Assembly: GCF_947500795.1 (NCBI RefSeq)
Contig: NZ_CANMTE010000009.1
Coordinates: 24,134 to 88,133 of the forward strand
DNA: 64,000 nt
Reading direction: 5' to 3'
Origin: an uncultured Gelidibacter sp.
GTDB taxonomy: Bacteria; Bacteroidota; Bacteroidia; Flavobacteriales; Flavobacteriaceae
Positions 18,929 to 28,418 of the stretch are shown here, piece by piece. The position numbers and the translations under genes are program-made. The notes under the pieces were generated by a model, which searched no databases, was not told the DNA's origin, and worked only from the letters and a program-made list of their open reading frames with translations. The first letter of the stretch is position 1. Every line of letters begins with the position of its first letter.

Positions 18929-19495
18929 ATGAAAATTTCAAAAAGTCAGCGTAACAATATTATTTTTTTGGGTATCATTTTGATCATGATCATTCCGCAA
19001 ACGCGACAACCTATTCAAGTGTTCTTGCAAAAAGGTTTGGCCATGTTCAGTCCGTCTATTGTGGATGAAGAAGACCGCATCACTTTAACGGATTACAATT
19101 GGCAATTGGTAGATGAAAACGGTTTGCGCTACGATTTTAATGAGGCCAAAGGGAAAGTGGTTTTTATCAACTTTTGGGCAACCTGGTGTCCGCCCTGTAT
19201 TGCTGAAATGCCAAGTATGGAAGAACTCTATCAAGACTATAAAGACGAGGTAGTATTTCTTTTCGTGTCAACCGAACAGCAAGAAGTCATTTCAAAATTT
19301 AAGCAGAAAAATGCCTACGACTTTGTAGTACATGCTTCAATTACGGCCAATCCAGCACAATTGGAAACTTCAGCCATTCCGAGAACCTTCGTTATCGATC
19401 AACAAGGACATATTCTAATTGATAAAACGGGTGCTGCAGACTGGAATAGTAAAAAAGTTAGAGGTTTATTGGATGAACTTTTAAAATTTGAATAG
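18929..19495 (+). CDS. TlpA-like membrane-anchored thioredoxin
   Basis: A 188-residue thiol-disulfide protein. An N-terminal membrane anchor (about residues 9-30, IIFLGIILIMII) puts the thioredoxin domain in the periplasm. The domain carries FWATWCPPCIAEMPSMEEL, with the WCPPC active site and the TlpA/ResA-type context, and the cis-proline segment SAIPRTFVID. A role in cytochrome maturation or disulfide reduction is likely but not specific. Its last 15 nt overlap the end of the convergent crtY. Confidence 0.9.
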   Translation: MKISKSQRNNIIFLGIILIMIIPQTRQPIQVFLQKGLAMFSPSIVDEEDRITLTDYNWQLVDENGLRYDFNEAKGKVVFINFWATWCPPCIAEMPSMEELYQDYKDEVVFLFVSTEQQEVISKFKQKNAYDFVVHASITANPAQLETSAIPRTFVIDQQGHILIDKTGAADWNSKKVRGLLDELLKFE

Positions 19496-20638
19496 CACTT
19501 TAAAGAAAGCCTTGATAAACGCCATTGAAAATAAAGATTTCATAATGGCGAGATCTTCTGAAAATGAGGTTTCTTCATCTAAGAACCGAAACATGGTTTG
19601 AATGGTGTTTTTTGAATAAAACCGTTCAAAAATCCATACGCCTTTTTCGTTTTCATCATGAAGTACTTTTAGAAATATCTTGTCGTAAAATTTATATTTC
19701 CTTTTGAATAGTTTGTGCGATGGAGCATTGCCAGCTTTAATGTTTGCAATCAGCTTGACGACGTTTTTTTCGGTATGCTTAAAGGAATAACCCGTAGAGC
19801 CCTTAACCCAACCGCCACCGGTGCCAATTTTGGTGACGTTTTTTGTGTGATGCTTCCAAAAGGGGAAATCCGTCATCGGGATATTGCCCACTTCAGTTTC
19901 GATTATTCTGAAGCTTTCAATTTTATGTTTTTCTAAAAGATAACGTTTTATAGCCGCTTCATAGACTTCCGGTGCTACAGTAAACGGCGTGAAAAAGGTA
20001 TATTCCACAAGCGCTTTTGTTTCAGAAAACGGCAGTACATAAATAAAACTTGTCGAGTCTTTGTATTGAAATCTGTAATCCATCATCGTAAAAGCTTCCG
20101 GATTGAAACGCGGTGTATCGGTTTCAATAATCCAACCTTTAAAATGTTGGTGTATTAGCGTATGTGAAGCATTTGCTGCATAAAATTCTTTCGGGACTCT
20201 ACTGTCAAAAATATGAGTTGCATCATAGGTCTGTTTATTTCCTTTAACTTGAGAAGTTGGGCCTTCTTGAATTTCTTCTACCGTATCTACTATAAATTTA
20301 ATATTGGGATGACTTAATAGTCGGGTTTTTGCAGCCTCATAAAATTCTAGCGATCTTATGGTTTTGTAATTGTAGTCTTGAAGTGGAATTTCTAAAGATA
20401 TTTCAGGCGATTCAAATTTTGCAGTGTGCCAAGTCTTTTCAACAATTGAATCCCATTTGCCAGCACTTATTTCCCAAAAACTCCAGGTTTTATCGTTAAT
20501 GTCTTTTAGGAAGGGATCAATGAGTCCAATGGTGTGGGATTTGAAAAACGGGTCTTTGGCCAGTTCTAGGGCCAATTGCAAGCCGGCAAGACCATTTCCT
20601 ATGATAATGTAATCAAAAGACGTCCTGTCTTGCATCAT
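19481..20638 (-). CDS. crtY: Lycopene beta-cyclase
   Basis: Cyclises both ends of lycopene to beta-carotene. The 385-residue flavoprotein opens with the dinucleotide-binding motif FDYIIIGNGLAGLQLALEL, and also shows FIYVLPFSETKALVEYTFFT and the GTGGGWVKGSTGYSF segment typical of CrtY. It is the last gene of the crtI-crtB-crtZ-crtY set, 19 nt after crtZ. Its 3' end overlaps the convergent thioredoxin gene by 15 nt. Confidence 0.92.
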   Translation of the reverse strand: MMQDRTSFDYIIIGNGLAGLQLALELAKDPFFKSHTIGLIDPFLKDINDKTWSFWEISAGKWDSIVEKTWHTAKFESPEISLEIPLQDYNYKTIRSLEFYEAAKTRLLSHPNIKFIVDTVEEIQEGPTSQVKGNKQTYDATHIFDSRVPKEFYAANASHTLIHQHFKGWIIETDTPRFNPEAFTMMDYRFQYKDSTSFIYVLPFSETKALVEYTFFTPFTVAPEVYEAAIKRYLLEKHKIESFRIIETEVGNIPMTDFPFWKHHTKNVTKIGTGGGWVKGSTGYSFKHTEKNVVKLIANIKAGNAPSHKLFKRKYKFYDKIFLKVLHDENEKGVWIFERFYSKNTIQTMFRFLDEETSFSEDLAIMKSLFSMAFIKAFFKVLFKF

Positions 20639-20657
20639 GATAACCGACCTAAACTGT

Positions 20658-21107
20658 TTATTTTTTGAAGTATTTAAATGGAACTACCAACATCCCGAAG
20701 CATTCCCCATCTTCTTTACCTAAATGTTTATGGTGCATTTTATGCGCACGTCTCACGCCTTTGGCGTACCAATTATTAGCGTTTCTAAAGATTTTAAAGC
20801 GTTGGTGGATAAAGATGTCGTGCACCGTAAAATAAGCAATGCCGTAGGCTAAAATGCCCAATGCTAATGGCAGGCAATACCAAAGGTCTTCATAGCTCCA
20901 TAAGTAGAAACAGGTCATGCTGATCACCGCATAGAATATAAAAAAAGCATCATTACGCTCAAACCAACTTTTATGATCTTTATGGTGATGGTCCTTATGA
21001 AGGCTCCATAAAAAGCCGTGCATGATGTACTTATGCGTAAACCACGCATTAAATTCCATAATGGCAAACGTGCCAAAAAATATCAGTATCCAAAGAAAAA
21101 TTTGCAT
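20658..21107 (-). CDS. crtZ: Beta-carotene hydroxylase
   Basis: Di-iron, membrane-bound 3,3'-hydroxylase that turns beta-carotene into zeaxanthin. The 149 residues carry the fatty-acid-hydroxylase histidine clusters HKYIMH, HKDHHH, HDIFIH and HKMHHKHLG, interleaved with hydrophobic helices. It lies 8 nt after crtB and before crtY, so the pathway encoded here should end at zeaxanthin. Confidence 0.93.
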   Translation of the reverse strand: MQIFLWILIFFGTFAIMEFNAWFTHKYIMHGFLWSLHKDHHHKDHKSWFERNDAFFIFYAVISMTCFYLWSYEDLWYCLPLALGILAYGIAYFTVHDIFIHQRFKIFRNANNWYAKGVRRAHKMHHKHLGKEDGECFGMLVVPFKYFKK

Positions 21108-21115
21108 GTCTAAAC

Positions 21116-21955
21116 TTACATTAAATTGAGTTGATATTTGACGTAACTTCGGGTTAAAAGTTCAAACTTTTTGTAGTTTGGCACCCTGATTCTGGTCGAT
21201 TTAATATCTAACGCAGGTGTATTCTTTAGTTTCTTGAGAAGTTGGTTGTAATATCTATAAGCCATAAATACACCAAATTTGGCTTCAATTGGCAATTCCT
21301 TAATGCCTTTTAATCCCAAGGCAAAATCATGTTCAATATCATCGATGATGGCTTTTTTAGATGCTTCATCCAAATGGTTCAAATTGGTGTTCGGAAAATA
21401 CGTGCGACTTAAATCTTCATAATCGGCTTTTAAATCCCGCAGAAAGTTGACTTTCTGGAAGGCGGAGCCCAAACTCATCGCACTTTCCTTTAAGGTCTCG
21501 TACTTATTTTGATCGCCTTTTACAAAAACCTTTAAACACATTAAACCCACCACGTCAGCCGAACCGTAGATGTACATCTTATAATCAGCCTCGGTGAGGT
21601 AATCGCTTTTGTGCAAATCTAAGCGCATACTTTTCATAAAGGCGTCCACAAGATGCTTGTCTAGGCTGTATTTATGAAAGGTTTCTTGAAAAGAATTAAG
21701 AATCGGGTTTAAACTTATTTTTTGTGTAAGTGCCATTTCTAAGTCTTCTTCAAAACGGTCAAAAAGCATTTGTTTGTCATAATCGTGGAAAGAATCGACA
21801 ATCTCGTCTGCAAAACGCACAAAGCCATAGATATTGTAGATATCCTGACGGATGCTATTGGCCAGCATTTTGGTGGCAAGCGAAAAAGATGTGCTGTAAG
21901 AGTTGGTCACGGCCTTACTACATCGATGTGAAACGGTATCAAATAGCTGTTTCAT
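21116..21955 (-). CDS. crtB: Phytoene synthase
   Basis: Joins two geranylgeranyl-PP molecules to phytoene. The 279-residue squalene/phytoene synthase shows both Asp-rich motifs: GFVRFADEIVDSF (about residues 44-56) and FLRDLKADYEDLSRTYFP (about 170-187), plus the YIYGSADVVGLMCLKV segment. It overlaps the end of crtI by 17 nt, indicating translational coupling. No GGPP synthase gene is in the cluster; this must be supplied elsewhere. Confidence 0.94.
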   Translation of the reverse strand: MKQLFDTVSHRCSKAVTNSYSTSFSLATKMLANSIRQDIYNIYGFVRFADEIVDSFHDYDKQMLFDRFEEDLEMALTQKISLNPILNSFQETFHKYSLDKHLVDAFMKSMRLDLHKSDYLTEADYKMYIYGSADVVGLMCLKVFVKGDQNKYETLKESAMSLGSAFQKVNFLRDLKADYEDLSRTYFPNTNLNHLDEASKKAIIDDIEHDFALGLKGIKELPIEAKFGVFMAYRYYNQLLKKLKNTPALDIKSTRIRVPNYKKFELLTRSYVKYQLNLM

Positions 21956-23426
21956 AATTTTTGAGGGTATGATGTTTCTTAATAAGCTCTGAAACCAATT
22001 TTCCAGAAATAAGTGATGGTGGCACTCCGGGTCCTGGTACGGTTAACTGTCCTGTAAAATACAGGTTATTTACTTTTTTACTTTTCAATTTAGGTCTTAA
22101 AAAGGCTGTTTGCAATAGTGTATTTGCCATTCCGTAGGCGTTGCCCTTGTAAGAATTATAATCTTTAATAAAGTCATTTACGCAAAACGACTCTTTAAAT
22201 ATAATATTTTTTTGAACACTTTGGGAGGTTAAGTTCTCAAACCGTGAGATAATCTTGTCAAAATAAAGGGCTCTCAATTCAGGAGTATCTTCCAATCCTG
22301 GAGCCAGCGGAATTAAAAAGATTCCCGCTTCCTGACCTTCAGGAGCCACACTTTGGTCAGTTAAGGATGGGAAACTTGCGTAAAATAACGGGTCTTTAGG
22401 CCATTGTGGCGTGTCATATATTTCTTTGGCGTGGACTTCAAAATCGACGTCAAAAAATAGCGTATGGTGGTTAACGTTAATTAATTTCTTATCAAAGCCC
22501 ACATAAAATAGGAGCGAAGAGGGCGCAAACACCTTCTTTTCCCAATACGTTTCAGAATATTGGCGATAAGAGGGCTCTAATAATGTTTCGGTGTGATGGT
22601 AATCGGCACCACTTAAGACAATATCAAATGGAAGTTTTTTGCCATTTGCGGTGATGCTCGTCACGTTGGCATCAGACACACTAACCTTATCGACAGATTG
22701 TTCTGTTTTGATTGTAACGCCTAGGCTTAGTGCTAATCGCTCTATTGCTAAAATAACTTGATACATTCCTTTTTTAGGATGAAAGGTGCCAATTCCGAAA
22801 TCAGCATAATTCATAAAACTGTAAAAGGATGGTGTATTATCAGGTTTAGCACCTAAAAAGAGGACAGGAAATTCTAAAATTTTGGCCAAGCGCTCATTTT
22901 TGAACTCTTTACGCACATCTTTTTTGATCGTACTAAAAAACTGATCTAATTTTTTGATTGTCACCGGCGTCATCAATTCAAAAGGCGTCACTCCCGGTCT
23001 GTATACTAAATCTTTAATGGCAACCTCATAATTGTGTTGCGCGTTGGCAATAAATTTTCTGAGTTTTTGGGAGCTTCCCGGTTCTTCCTGTTCAAAAGTT
23101 TCGCAGATTTTCTCTAAAGTATCTTCAATGGTGATGTAATCGTCTTTCCCGAAATACACGCTATAGGCTGGATTTAACTTTTCAAGCTGATAGTAATCAG
23201 ACGGTAGTTTACCAAAATCGGCAAAAAAGCGTTCAAACACATCAGGCATCCAATACCAGGTTGGACCAATATCAAAGGTAAATCCGTCTTTTTTTAGTTG
23301 TCGGGCGCGACCTCCAATAGTTTTATTCTTTTCAAAAATAGTCACGTTGTAGCCGTCTTTCGCAAGATAGCAGGCTGCGGATAGTGCAGAGAAACCAGAA
23401 CCAATTATAGCAATACGTTTTTTCAT
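21939..23426 (-). CDS. crtI: Phytoene desaturase
   Basis: CrtI-type FAD desaturase converting phytoene to lycopene. The 495 residues begin with KRIAIIGSGFSALSAACYLAKDGY (FAD-binding) and end with LYFTGQLTVPGPGVPPSLISGKLVSELI, the family C-terminal signature. It is the first gene of the crt operon. A perfect inverted repeat encloses its -7 box and reaches the start codon, suggesting direct repression by the adjacent MerR-type regulator. Confidence 0.95.
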   Translation of the reverse strand: MKKRIAIIGSGFSALSAACYLAKDGYNVTIFEKNKTIGGRARQLKKDGFTFDIGPTWYWMPDVFERFFADFGKLPSDYYQLEKLNPAYSVYFGKDDYITIEDTLEKICETFEQEEPGSSQKLRKFIANAQHNYEVAIKDLVYRPGVTPFELMTPVTIKKLDQFFSTIKKDVRKEFKNERLAKILEFPVLFLGAKPDNTPSFYSFMNYADFGIGTFHPKKGMYQVILAIERLALSLGVTIKTEQSVDKVSVSDANVTSITANGKKLPFDIVLSGADYHHTETLLEPSYRQYSETYWEKKVFAPSSLLFYVGFDKKLINVNHHTLFFDVDFEVHAKEIYDTPQWPKDPLFYASFPSLTDQSVAPEGQEAGIFLIPLAPGLEDTPELRALYFDKIISRFENLTSQSVQKNIIFKESFCVNDFIKDYNSYKGNAYGMANTLLQTAFLRPKLKSKKVNNLYFTGQLTVPGPGVPPSLISGKLVSELIKKHHTLKNYETAI

Positions 23427-23464
23427 TGTTTAACAAATATACTTAAAAGTTAAACAAAAAACAA
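23426..23464 (-). promoter_or_regulatory. crt promoter with 9-bp inverted repeat operator
   Basis: On the minus strand TATATTTG (23441-23434) is a perfect -7 box, with a TTG at 23464-23462 about 20 bp upstream. The arms TTGTTTAAC (23426-23434) and GTTAAACAA (23449-23457) form a perfect inverted repeat with 14 bp between them, covering the -7 box. This is a good candidate operator for the MerR/B12 regulator encoded directly upstream; that link is inference. Confidence 0.7.
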
Positions 23465-23474
23465 TTTTGATACT

Positions 23475-24374
23475 CTAAATCGCTGCTATTAAACTGTCAA
23501 TTGTTTTAAAGGTTGTAATTGATTTTGGTAAGGATTGGCTGTCAATGTGTTGTGTCATCTGACCAAGTACCCATAAATTATTGCTAGTGCCTTTTAGTAG
23601 ATTTGATTCGAACTCTGCAAAATAGTTTGAGAGTTCTTCCTTTTCAGGCTTAATTGTAAAGTAGGAAATAAAAGTGATCTCCTTAAAATAAGGCAAAACG
23701 TCAGTTAAACTGGTGATGGGAACGCTAGAGCCTAGAAAAATGGCGCGATGGCCTTTCGCTACTAATTCGTAATTGACAAACATCAATCCTATTTCATGAA
23801 TTTCATTATCGGGAAGAAACAATACAAAGGCATTCTTGTGTTCTATTTTATTTTGCGATTGTAAAAGTTCTGTATTAATCAAGATTTTTTGTCGAATCAG
23901 TGACGATATAAAATGTTCATGCGCCGGAGTGATGGTGTCTGTTTGCCATAGCGTGCCAATTTCCGAGAGTAAGGGCAAGAACAATTCATAAAACACCTCG
24001 GAAAATGATTTTGTCTTTATCAGCGCGTTATAGGTTTCATAGAACAGCTCCTGATCAAAATCTAACATGGCCAACTTGAACGTATTGATGGCATGATTCT
24101 GAAGATGTCCTTTGCCAACCAATTCCCTCACTTGGTGGTGAATGTCTTCAGTAGATAACGATGCTATTTTCGAAATTTTATGACCGTTATTGTTGAGGAA
24201 ACTGATGTTCAACAACTTCTTAAGATGGCTTAAATTGTAGTAGCGGATATTCGTTTCTGTACGCTCAGGTTCGAGCAACTGATACCTTTTTTCCCAGATT
24301 CTGATAGTATGTGCCTTTATTCCCGTAAGATGTTCAAGATCTTTTATACTGAATATGGTCTTAATATTGTTCAT
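23475..24374 (-). CDS. MerR-family regulator with cobalamin-binding domain (CarH/LitR-like)
   Basis: A 299-residue regulator if it starts at MNNIKTIFSIK; eight more codons are open upstream. The N-terminus is a MerR helix-turn-helix (IKDLEHLTGIKAHTIRIWEKRY, about 10-31). The C-terminal half has the photoreceptor signature W-x9-E-H (Trp143, Glu153, His154) and a B12-binding motif E-I-H-E-I-G at 191-196, where His193 would be the lower cobalt ligand and the usual first Asp is Glu. In CarH, adenosylcobalamin binding keeps the repressor on DNA in the dark. Position 144, next to the Trp, is Gln. It lies 48 nt upstream of crtI on the same strand. Confidence 0.88.
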   Translation of the reverse strand: MNNIKTIFSIKDLEHLTGIKAHTIRIWEKRYQLLEPERTETNIRYYNLSHLKKLLNISFLNNNGHKISKIASLSTEDIHHQVRELVGKGHLQNHAINTFKLAMLDFDQELFYETYNALIKTKSFSEVFYELFLPLLSEIGTLWQTDTITPAHEHFISSLIRQKILINTELLQSQNKIEHKNAFVLFLPDNEIHEIGLMFVNYELVAKGHRAIFLGSSVPITSLTDVLPYFKEITFISYFTIKPEKEELSNYFAEFESNLLKGTSNNLWVLGQMTQHIDSQSLPKSITTFKTIDSLIAAI

Positions 24375-24517
24375 TCTTTTATCGAAAATATGAAACAAAA
24401 TTACGTTAAAATATCACATGATGTTTAATTATGTGGTTTTTATAAAATTGAAGGCAAAAAGAATAGTGAAAAAGAATAGAAATCAATCTAACTTGTAGGA
24501 AATAAGTTGCTATAAAG

Positions 24518-24602
24518 TGCGCACGAGAAGACTCGAACTTCCACGATCTAAGCGATCACCAGCCCCTCAAGCTGGCGCGTCTACCAATTCCGCCACGTGC
24601 GC
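24518..24602 (-). tRNA. tRNA-Leu (GAG)
   Basis: An 85-nt class II tRNA on the minus strand. The acceptor strands GCGCACG and CGTGCGC pair fully. The anticodon stem CCAGC/GCTGG holds the loop TTGAGGG with anticodon GAG, followed by a long variable arm. CCA is not encoded. A -7 box TATATTTG lies 100 nt upstream at 24702-24709. Confidence 0.95.
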
Positions 24603-24980
24603 ATTAAAATAAGTGTCAAAGGATTTGAAAATTAAGAGTGTTCTCAATTTTTCAAGTAGTTTTTGGTACCCAATACAAATCCTAAAAGAACTTTAGCGGT
24701 GCAAATATAAAAAATCAATTATTTTAATTTAGATATTTTCAATTTACTTTTCGGTAAAGTCATCTTTATTTCCCTGAATCTCTATTTTATCTGCAACTCT
24801 TGATTGGGCTACAAAAAAAATGCTTTGCAATCATTCGCTAAGATGAGAAGTCTTAAATTTTATCGGGCAAATTAGTCGTGATAGTAAAATGCTTGGGATA
24901 GTTCTATAATTAGTAAGATAGCTCAAGCCCGAACATCATGTAACGGTATTTGCACTTGTAGAATAATTAAACTTCAGAAT
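24603..24980. other. Intergenic region between tRNA-Leu and ku
   Basis: No gene is seen. The only clear signal is the minus-strand TATATTTG followed by GCACC at 24698-24709, typical of stable-RNA promoters in this window and likely driving tRNA-Leu. The ku promoter was not identified. Confidence 0.5.
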
Positions 24981-25754
24981 ATGAAATCAGTTTGGAATGG
25001 CACCGTAAGTTTTGGCCTTGTATCAATCCCCATAAAAATGTATTCGGCTTCAGAAAGTCGCAATTTAGACTTGGATATGCTCGATAAACATGACCATGCG
25101 CGCATTCGGTATAAGCGTGTCAATGAAGATACGGGCGAAGAAGTGGAGTGGAAGGACATCGTTAAAGGTTATAAAAAAGATGACGCTTACATTGTTCTGG
25201 AAAAAGAGGATTTTGAGAATGCTAATGTCAAGAAAAGTAAGACAATAGATATCGAGGAATTTGTTGATGAAACCGAAGTGGCGGATATGCTTTTTAAGAA
25301 CCCGTATTATCTTGAACCTCAAAAGGAGGGTGGCAAAGCTTATAATTTATTGCGCGATGCCCTTAAGAAAACGGGCAAACTGGGGGTCGCTACTTTTGTA
25401 ATGCGTCAAAAGGAAAATTTATCGCTTATCGGGGTTTATAAAAATGTGATTGTATTGCACGTCATTCGGTTTGCTGATGAAATTCGCGATCCTAAAGATG
25501 TGAAAATCCCTTCTACTAAAACATCTGCAAAAGAAATTGCGATGGCTGAAGACTTGATCGAAAACTACACGGAAAAATTCGATTTCACAAAATATAAAGA
25601 TGTGTATAATAGTCAGTTGCTTAAAATTATCGAGTCGAAAGCTTCAGGTAAAAAGGTGAAGGTTGAAAAAACAAAGAGTGAGCCAACAGCAGCTAAAGAT
25701 TTGATGGCCAAATTAAAAGCGAGTTTAGAGCAGCGTAAAAAGAAAGCCTCCTAA
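24981..25754 (+). CDS. ku: Non-homologous end joining protein Ku
   Basis: Bacterial Ku homodimer that rings DNA double-strand ends and recruits LigD. The 257 residues start SVWNGTVSFGLVSIPIKMYSA, the hallmark of bacterial Ku, and include the ring-forming core (YLEPQKEGGKAYNLLRDAL, about 113-131) and a Lys-rich C-terminal tail (AKLKASLEQRKKKAS) expected to bind DNA or LigD. It is separated from ligD by only 2 nt. Confidence 0.95.
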   Translation: MKSVWNGTVSFGLVSIPIKMYSASESRNLDLDMLDKHDHARIRYKRVNEDTGEEVEWKDIVKGYKKDDAYIVLEKEDFENANVKKSKTIDIEEFVDETEVADMLFKNPYYLEPQKEGGKAYNLLRDALKKTGKLGVATFVMRQKENLSLIGVYKNVIVLHVIRFADEIRDPKDVKIPSTKTSAKEIAMAEDLIENYTEKFDFTKYKDVYNSQLLKIIESKASGKKVKVEKTKSEPTAAKDLMAKLKASLEQRKKKAS

Positions 25755-25756
25755 TC

Positions 25757-28177
25757 ATGGGTCTGGAAGACTACCGGAAGAAACGTAATTTTAAGAATAC
25801 ACCTGAACCTCAGGATATTCTGAATGACGATGATGCCTATCGCTTTGTCATCCAACGGCATCGTGCCAGTCATTTACATTATGACTTGCGTTTGGAGATG
25901 GAAGGTGTGCTCAAAAGTTGGGCGGTCCCGAAAGGACCTTCCATGAATCCAAAGGATAAGCGATTGGCGGTGCACACGGAAGATCATCCCGTTGATTACT
26001 TAACCTTTGAGGGTGTCATTCCTAAAGGCAATTACGGCGCTGGTAAAATGAGCATATGGGATTCAGGCGTTTATGAAAATCTTTATAAGGAGCAAACCCT
26101 TTCCGCAGATTATGCAGATGGGAAGTTGAAAATTATTTTTCACGGCGAAAAGTTAAAAGGAATTTTCACTTTGGTACGTTCCTCTTCAATGAATAAAAAA
26201 GACCAGTGGCTGCTCATCAAACATGCCGATCAATTTGCAACAGATCTTAATTATGATGCGGAAGACTACAAGTTGGAGGAGTTTTCAAATGATAATACAG
26301 CCCACGGATCGCAACTCGATTTAAAATCCCTAATAAAACCGATGCTTGCATCGCCAGGCACAAAGATTTTTAACGATAAGAATTGGATTTACGAACTGAA
26401 ATACGATGGGTATCGCGCGGTGTCCACCATTGCAAATGGCAAAGTAGAGTTGTATTCGAGAAATGGTATTAGTTTAAACGAAAAATTCAAAGTCATCCAT
26501 CAACAATTGGGCTACTTGGAACATACGGCCATTTTAGATGGTGAAATAGTGGTTTTGGACCGTAACGGTTTGCCACAATTTAATGCCTTGCAAAAGTATG
26601 ATCCAGAACGTACAGAAGGTGCATTGGTCTATTATATTTTTGATTTGCTCCATCTCAACGGACACGATACTCTCGATTTACCTTTATTGGATAGAAAGGA
26701 GTTGTTAAAAGAGTTATTGCCAGATTTGCCGCATTTGCAATACTGTGATCATGTGGAATCTATGGGGGTTACCGTCTACGAGAAAGCAATTGACATGGGG
26801 ATGGAAGGGGTTATTGCTAAGAAATCCGATTCAAAATACGAACCAAATGTGCGTTCTTCAGATTGGTTAAAATTCAAAAAAATGGAAAATACCGAAACTA
26901 TTATTTGTGGATATACCCGATCTAAAACGAAATCTCGAAAGTTCGCTTCTTTAATATTAGGGATGGTTGAAGCTGATGAAATGGTGTATGTGGGCACTTG
27001 CGGTTCTGGATTTTCAGAGCAACAAATTGATGAGCTTTACAATAAATTTAAAGTATTGGAAACGGATACTCCTTTCTTCGATATTCGCAAGCACCTTAAA
27101 GGTCGTGAGGCCGTATGGCTAATTCCCAAGCTTGTGTGCGAGGTAAAATTTTCTGAATGGACGCCATCAAATATTATGCGGCATCCTGTTTTTTTAAGAA
27201 TGAGAGAAGATAAAACTATAGACTTTGATAGTATTCCCAAGTCTGATCAATCTGAAGAAAAGCACAAACAATCAGACTCTAAATTCTCATTGGAGATTGA
27301 TGGCATTGAAGTTCAAATTACCAATCCTGATAAATTATACTGGCCAAATCCGCCGTTGACAAAGTATGATCTGCTCGATTATTATATTAAAATGTCCGAC
27401 TATATTTTGCCTTACCTTAAAGACCGTCCTGAAAGTCTGCATCGGCATCCCAACGGTATTTTAGGGGATTCCTTTTATCAGAAAGATCATGAGAATCTTC
27501 CAAGTTGGATTGAGACTATCGAAATTCCATCAAAATCATCAAATAAGACTATTAACTATCTGCTATGTCAAAATGAGGCCACCTTGGTTTACATGAATAA
27601 TTTGGGATGTATTGAGTTGCATCCTTGGCACTCTACCATATATCAACTCAATAATCCTGATTATGCCATCATCGACTTAGATCCGTCATCAGAAAATACA
27701 TTTGAAGAAGTTATAGAGACCGCTTTGGTTGTTAAAAGTGTTTTAGATCGGGCAAAAATAAAAGGCTTTTGTAAAACATCTGGAGCTTCCGGACTCCACA
27801 TTTATATTCCCATGGGAGGTTTATATACCTATGAAGAAGCGCGCGATTTCACAAAACTGTTCTGCGTGTATGTAAATGAAGCGTTACCTAAATTAACAAC
27901 ATTAGAGCGCTCACTTAAAAAAAGAGGCCCAAAAATCTATTTGGATTATTTGCAGAATAGGCAAGGTCAGACCATTGCTTCAGCTTATAGCGTGCGTCCT
28001 GAAAAGTTGGCCACTGTATCGACGCCATTGAAGTGGACCGAGGTTAAGTCCGGTTTACGCATTAGTGATTTTACGCTAAAAACAGTACCTGACAGGGTGC
28101 TTAAATCTAAAGATATTTTTAAAGGTATTTTAGGAAAAGGCATTAATATGGAACAAGCTATAAATCATCTGACATAA
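25757..28177 (+). CDS. ligD: Multifunctional ATP-dependent DNA ligase D
   Basis: NHEJ end-processing and ligation enzyme of 806 residues with three domains in the order phosphoesterase, ligase, polymerase. The phosphoesterase (about 25-160) has HLHYDLRLE and the conserved His/Asp in HTEDHPVDY. The ligase (about 190-495) has the adenylated lysine in ELKYDGYRA (Lys215), and EGVIAKK. The primase-type polymerase (about 515-800) has IDLDPS with the catalytic Asp pair and GASGLHIYIPM. It is cotranscribed with ku. Confidence 0.95.
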   Translation: MGLEDYRKKRNFKNTPEPQDILNDDDAYRFVIQRHRASHLHYDLRLEMEGVLKSWAVPKGPSMNPKDKRLAVHTEDHPVDYLTFEGVIPKGNYGAGKMSIWDSGVYENLYKEQTLSADYADGKLKIIFHGEKLKGIFTLVRSSSMNKKDQWLLIKHADQFATDLNYDAEDYKLEEFSNDNTAHGSQLDLKSLIKPMLASPGTKIFNDKNWIYELKYDGYRAVSTIANGKVELYSRNGISLNEKFKVIHQQLGYLEHTAILDGEIVVLDRNGLPQFNALQKYDPERTEGALVYYIFDLLHLNGHDTLDLPLLDRKELLKELLPDLPHLQYCDHVESMGVTVYEKAIDMGMEGVIAKKSDSKYEPNVRSSDWLKFKKMENTETIICGYTRSKTKSRKFASLILGMVEADEMVYVGTCGSGFSEQQIDELYNKFKVLETDTPFFDIRKHLKGREAVWLIPKLVCEVKFSEWTPSNIMRHPVFLRMREDKTIDFDSIPKSDQSEEKHKQSDSKFSLEIDGIEVQITNPDKLYWPNPPLTKYDLLDYYIKMSDYILPYLKDRPESLHRHPNGILGDSFYQKDHENLPSWIETIEIPSKSSNKTINYLLCQNEATLVYMNNLGCIELHPWHSTIYQLNNPDYAIIDLDPSSENTFEEVIETALVVKSVLDRAKIKGFCKTSGASGLHIYIPMGGLYTYEEARDFTKLFCVYVNEALPKLTTLERSLKKRGPKIYLDYLQNRQGQTIASAYSVRPEKLATVSTPLKWTEVKSGLRISDFTLKTVPDRVLKSKDIFKGILGKGINMEQAINHLT

Positions 28178-28278
28178 TCTTGAATCTTGTATTTTTTGAG
28201 TTCTAATTTTGATTTATGGGATACTATGCTCATGCGGTTAATGGCTAATTTTATTTCGAACTTTAAAATATGTTTAAA

Positions 28279-28389
28279 ATGAGCACTCAAGACAAGAATC
28301 CAAAAAAAGATGCGCCTAAAAAATCAGATCAGAAAAAAGATCCCAAAAAAGCGCCAGCTTCTGGTAAATCAGGAGCTTCGAAGAAATAA
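28279..28389 (+). CDS. Small lysine/proline-rich basic protein
   Basis: A 36-residue frame, MSTQDKNPKKDAPKKSDQKK and on to GKSGASKK, too small for usual gene calls; an ATG three codons earlier is also possible. The sequence is almost entirely Lys, Asp, Pro, Ser, Ala and Gly, thus disordered and basic, and could bind nucleic acid. A good terminator follows 31 nt after its stop, which supports it being a real transcription unit after ku-ligD. The function is unknown. Confidence 0.55.
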   Translation: MSTQDKNPKKDAPKKSDQKKDPKKAPASGKSGASKK

Positions 28390-28418
28390 TAATTTATTAG
28401 TTTCTTCTAATTTCTAAT

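Noticed and set aside
23475..24374. Cobalamin riboswitch for the crt or merR genes
   Set aside because: No B12-box sequence is seen; cobalamin sensing is better explained by the protein's own binding motif.
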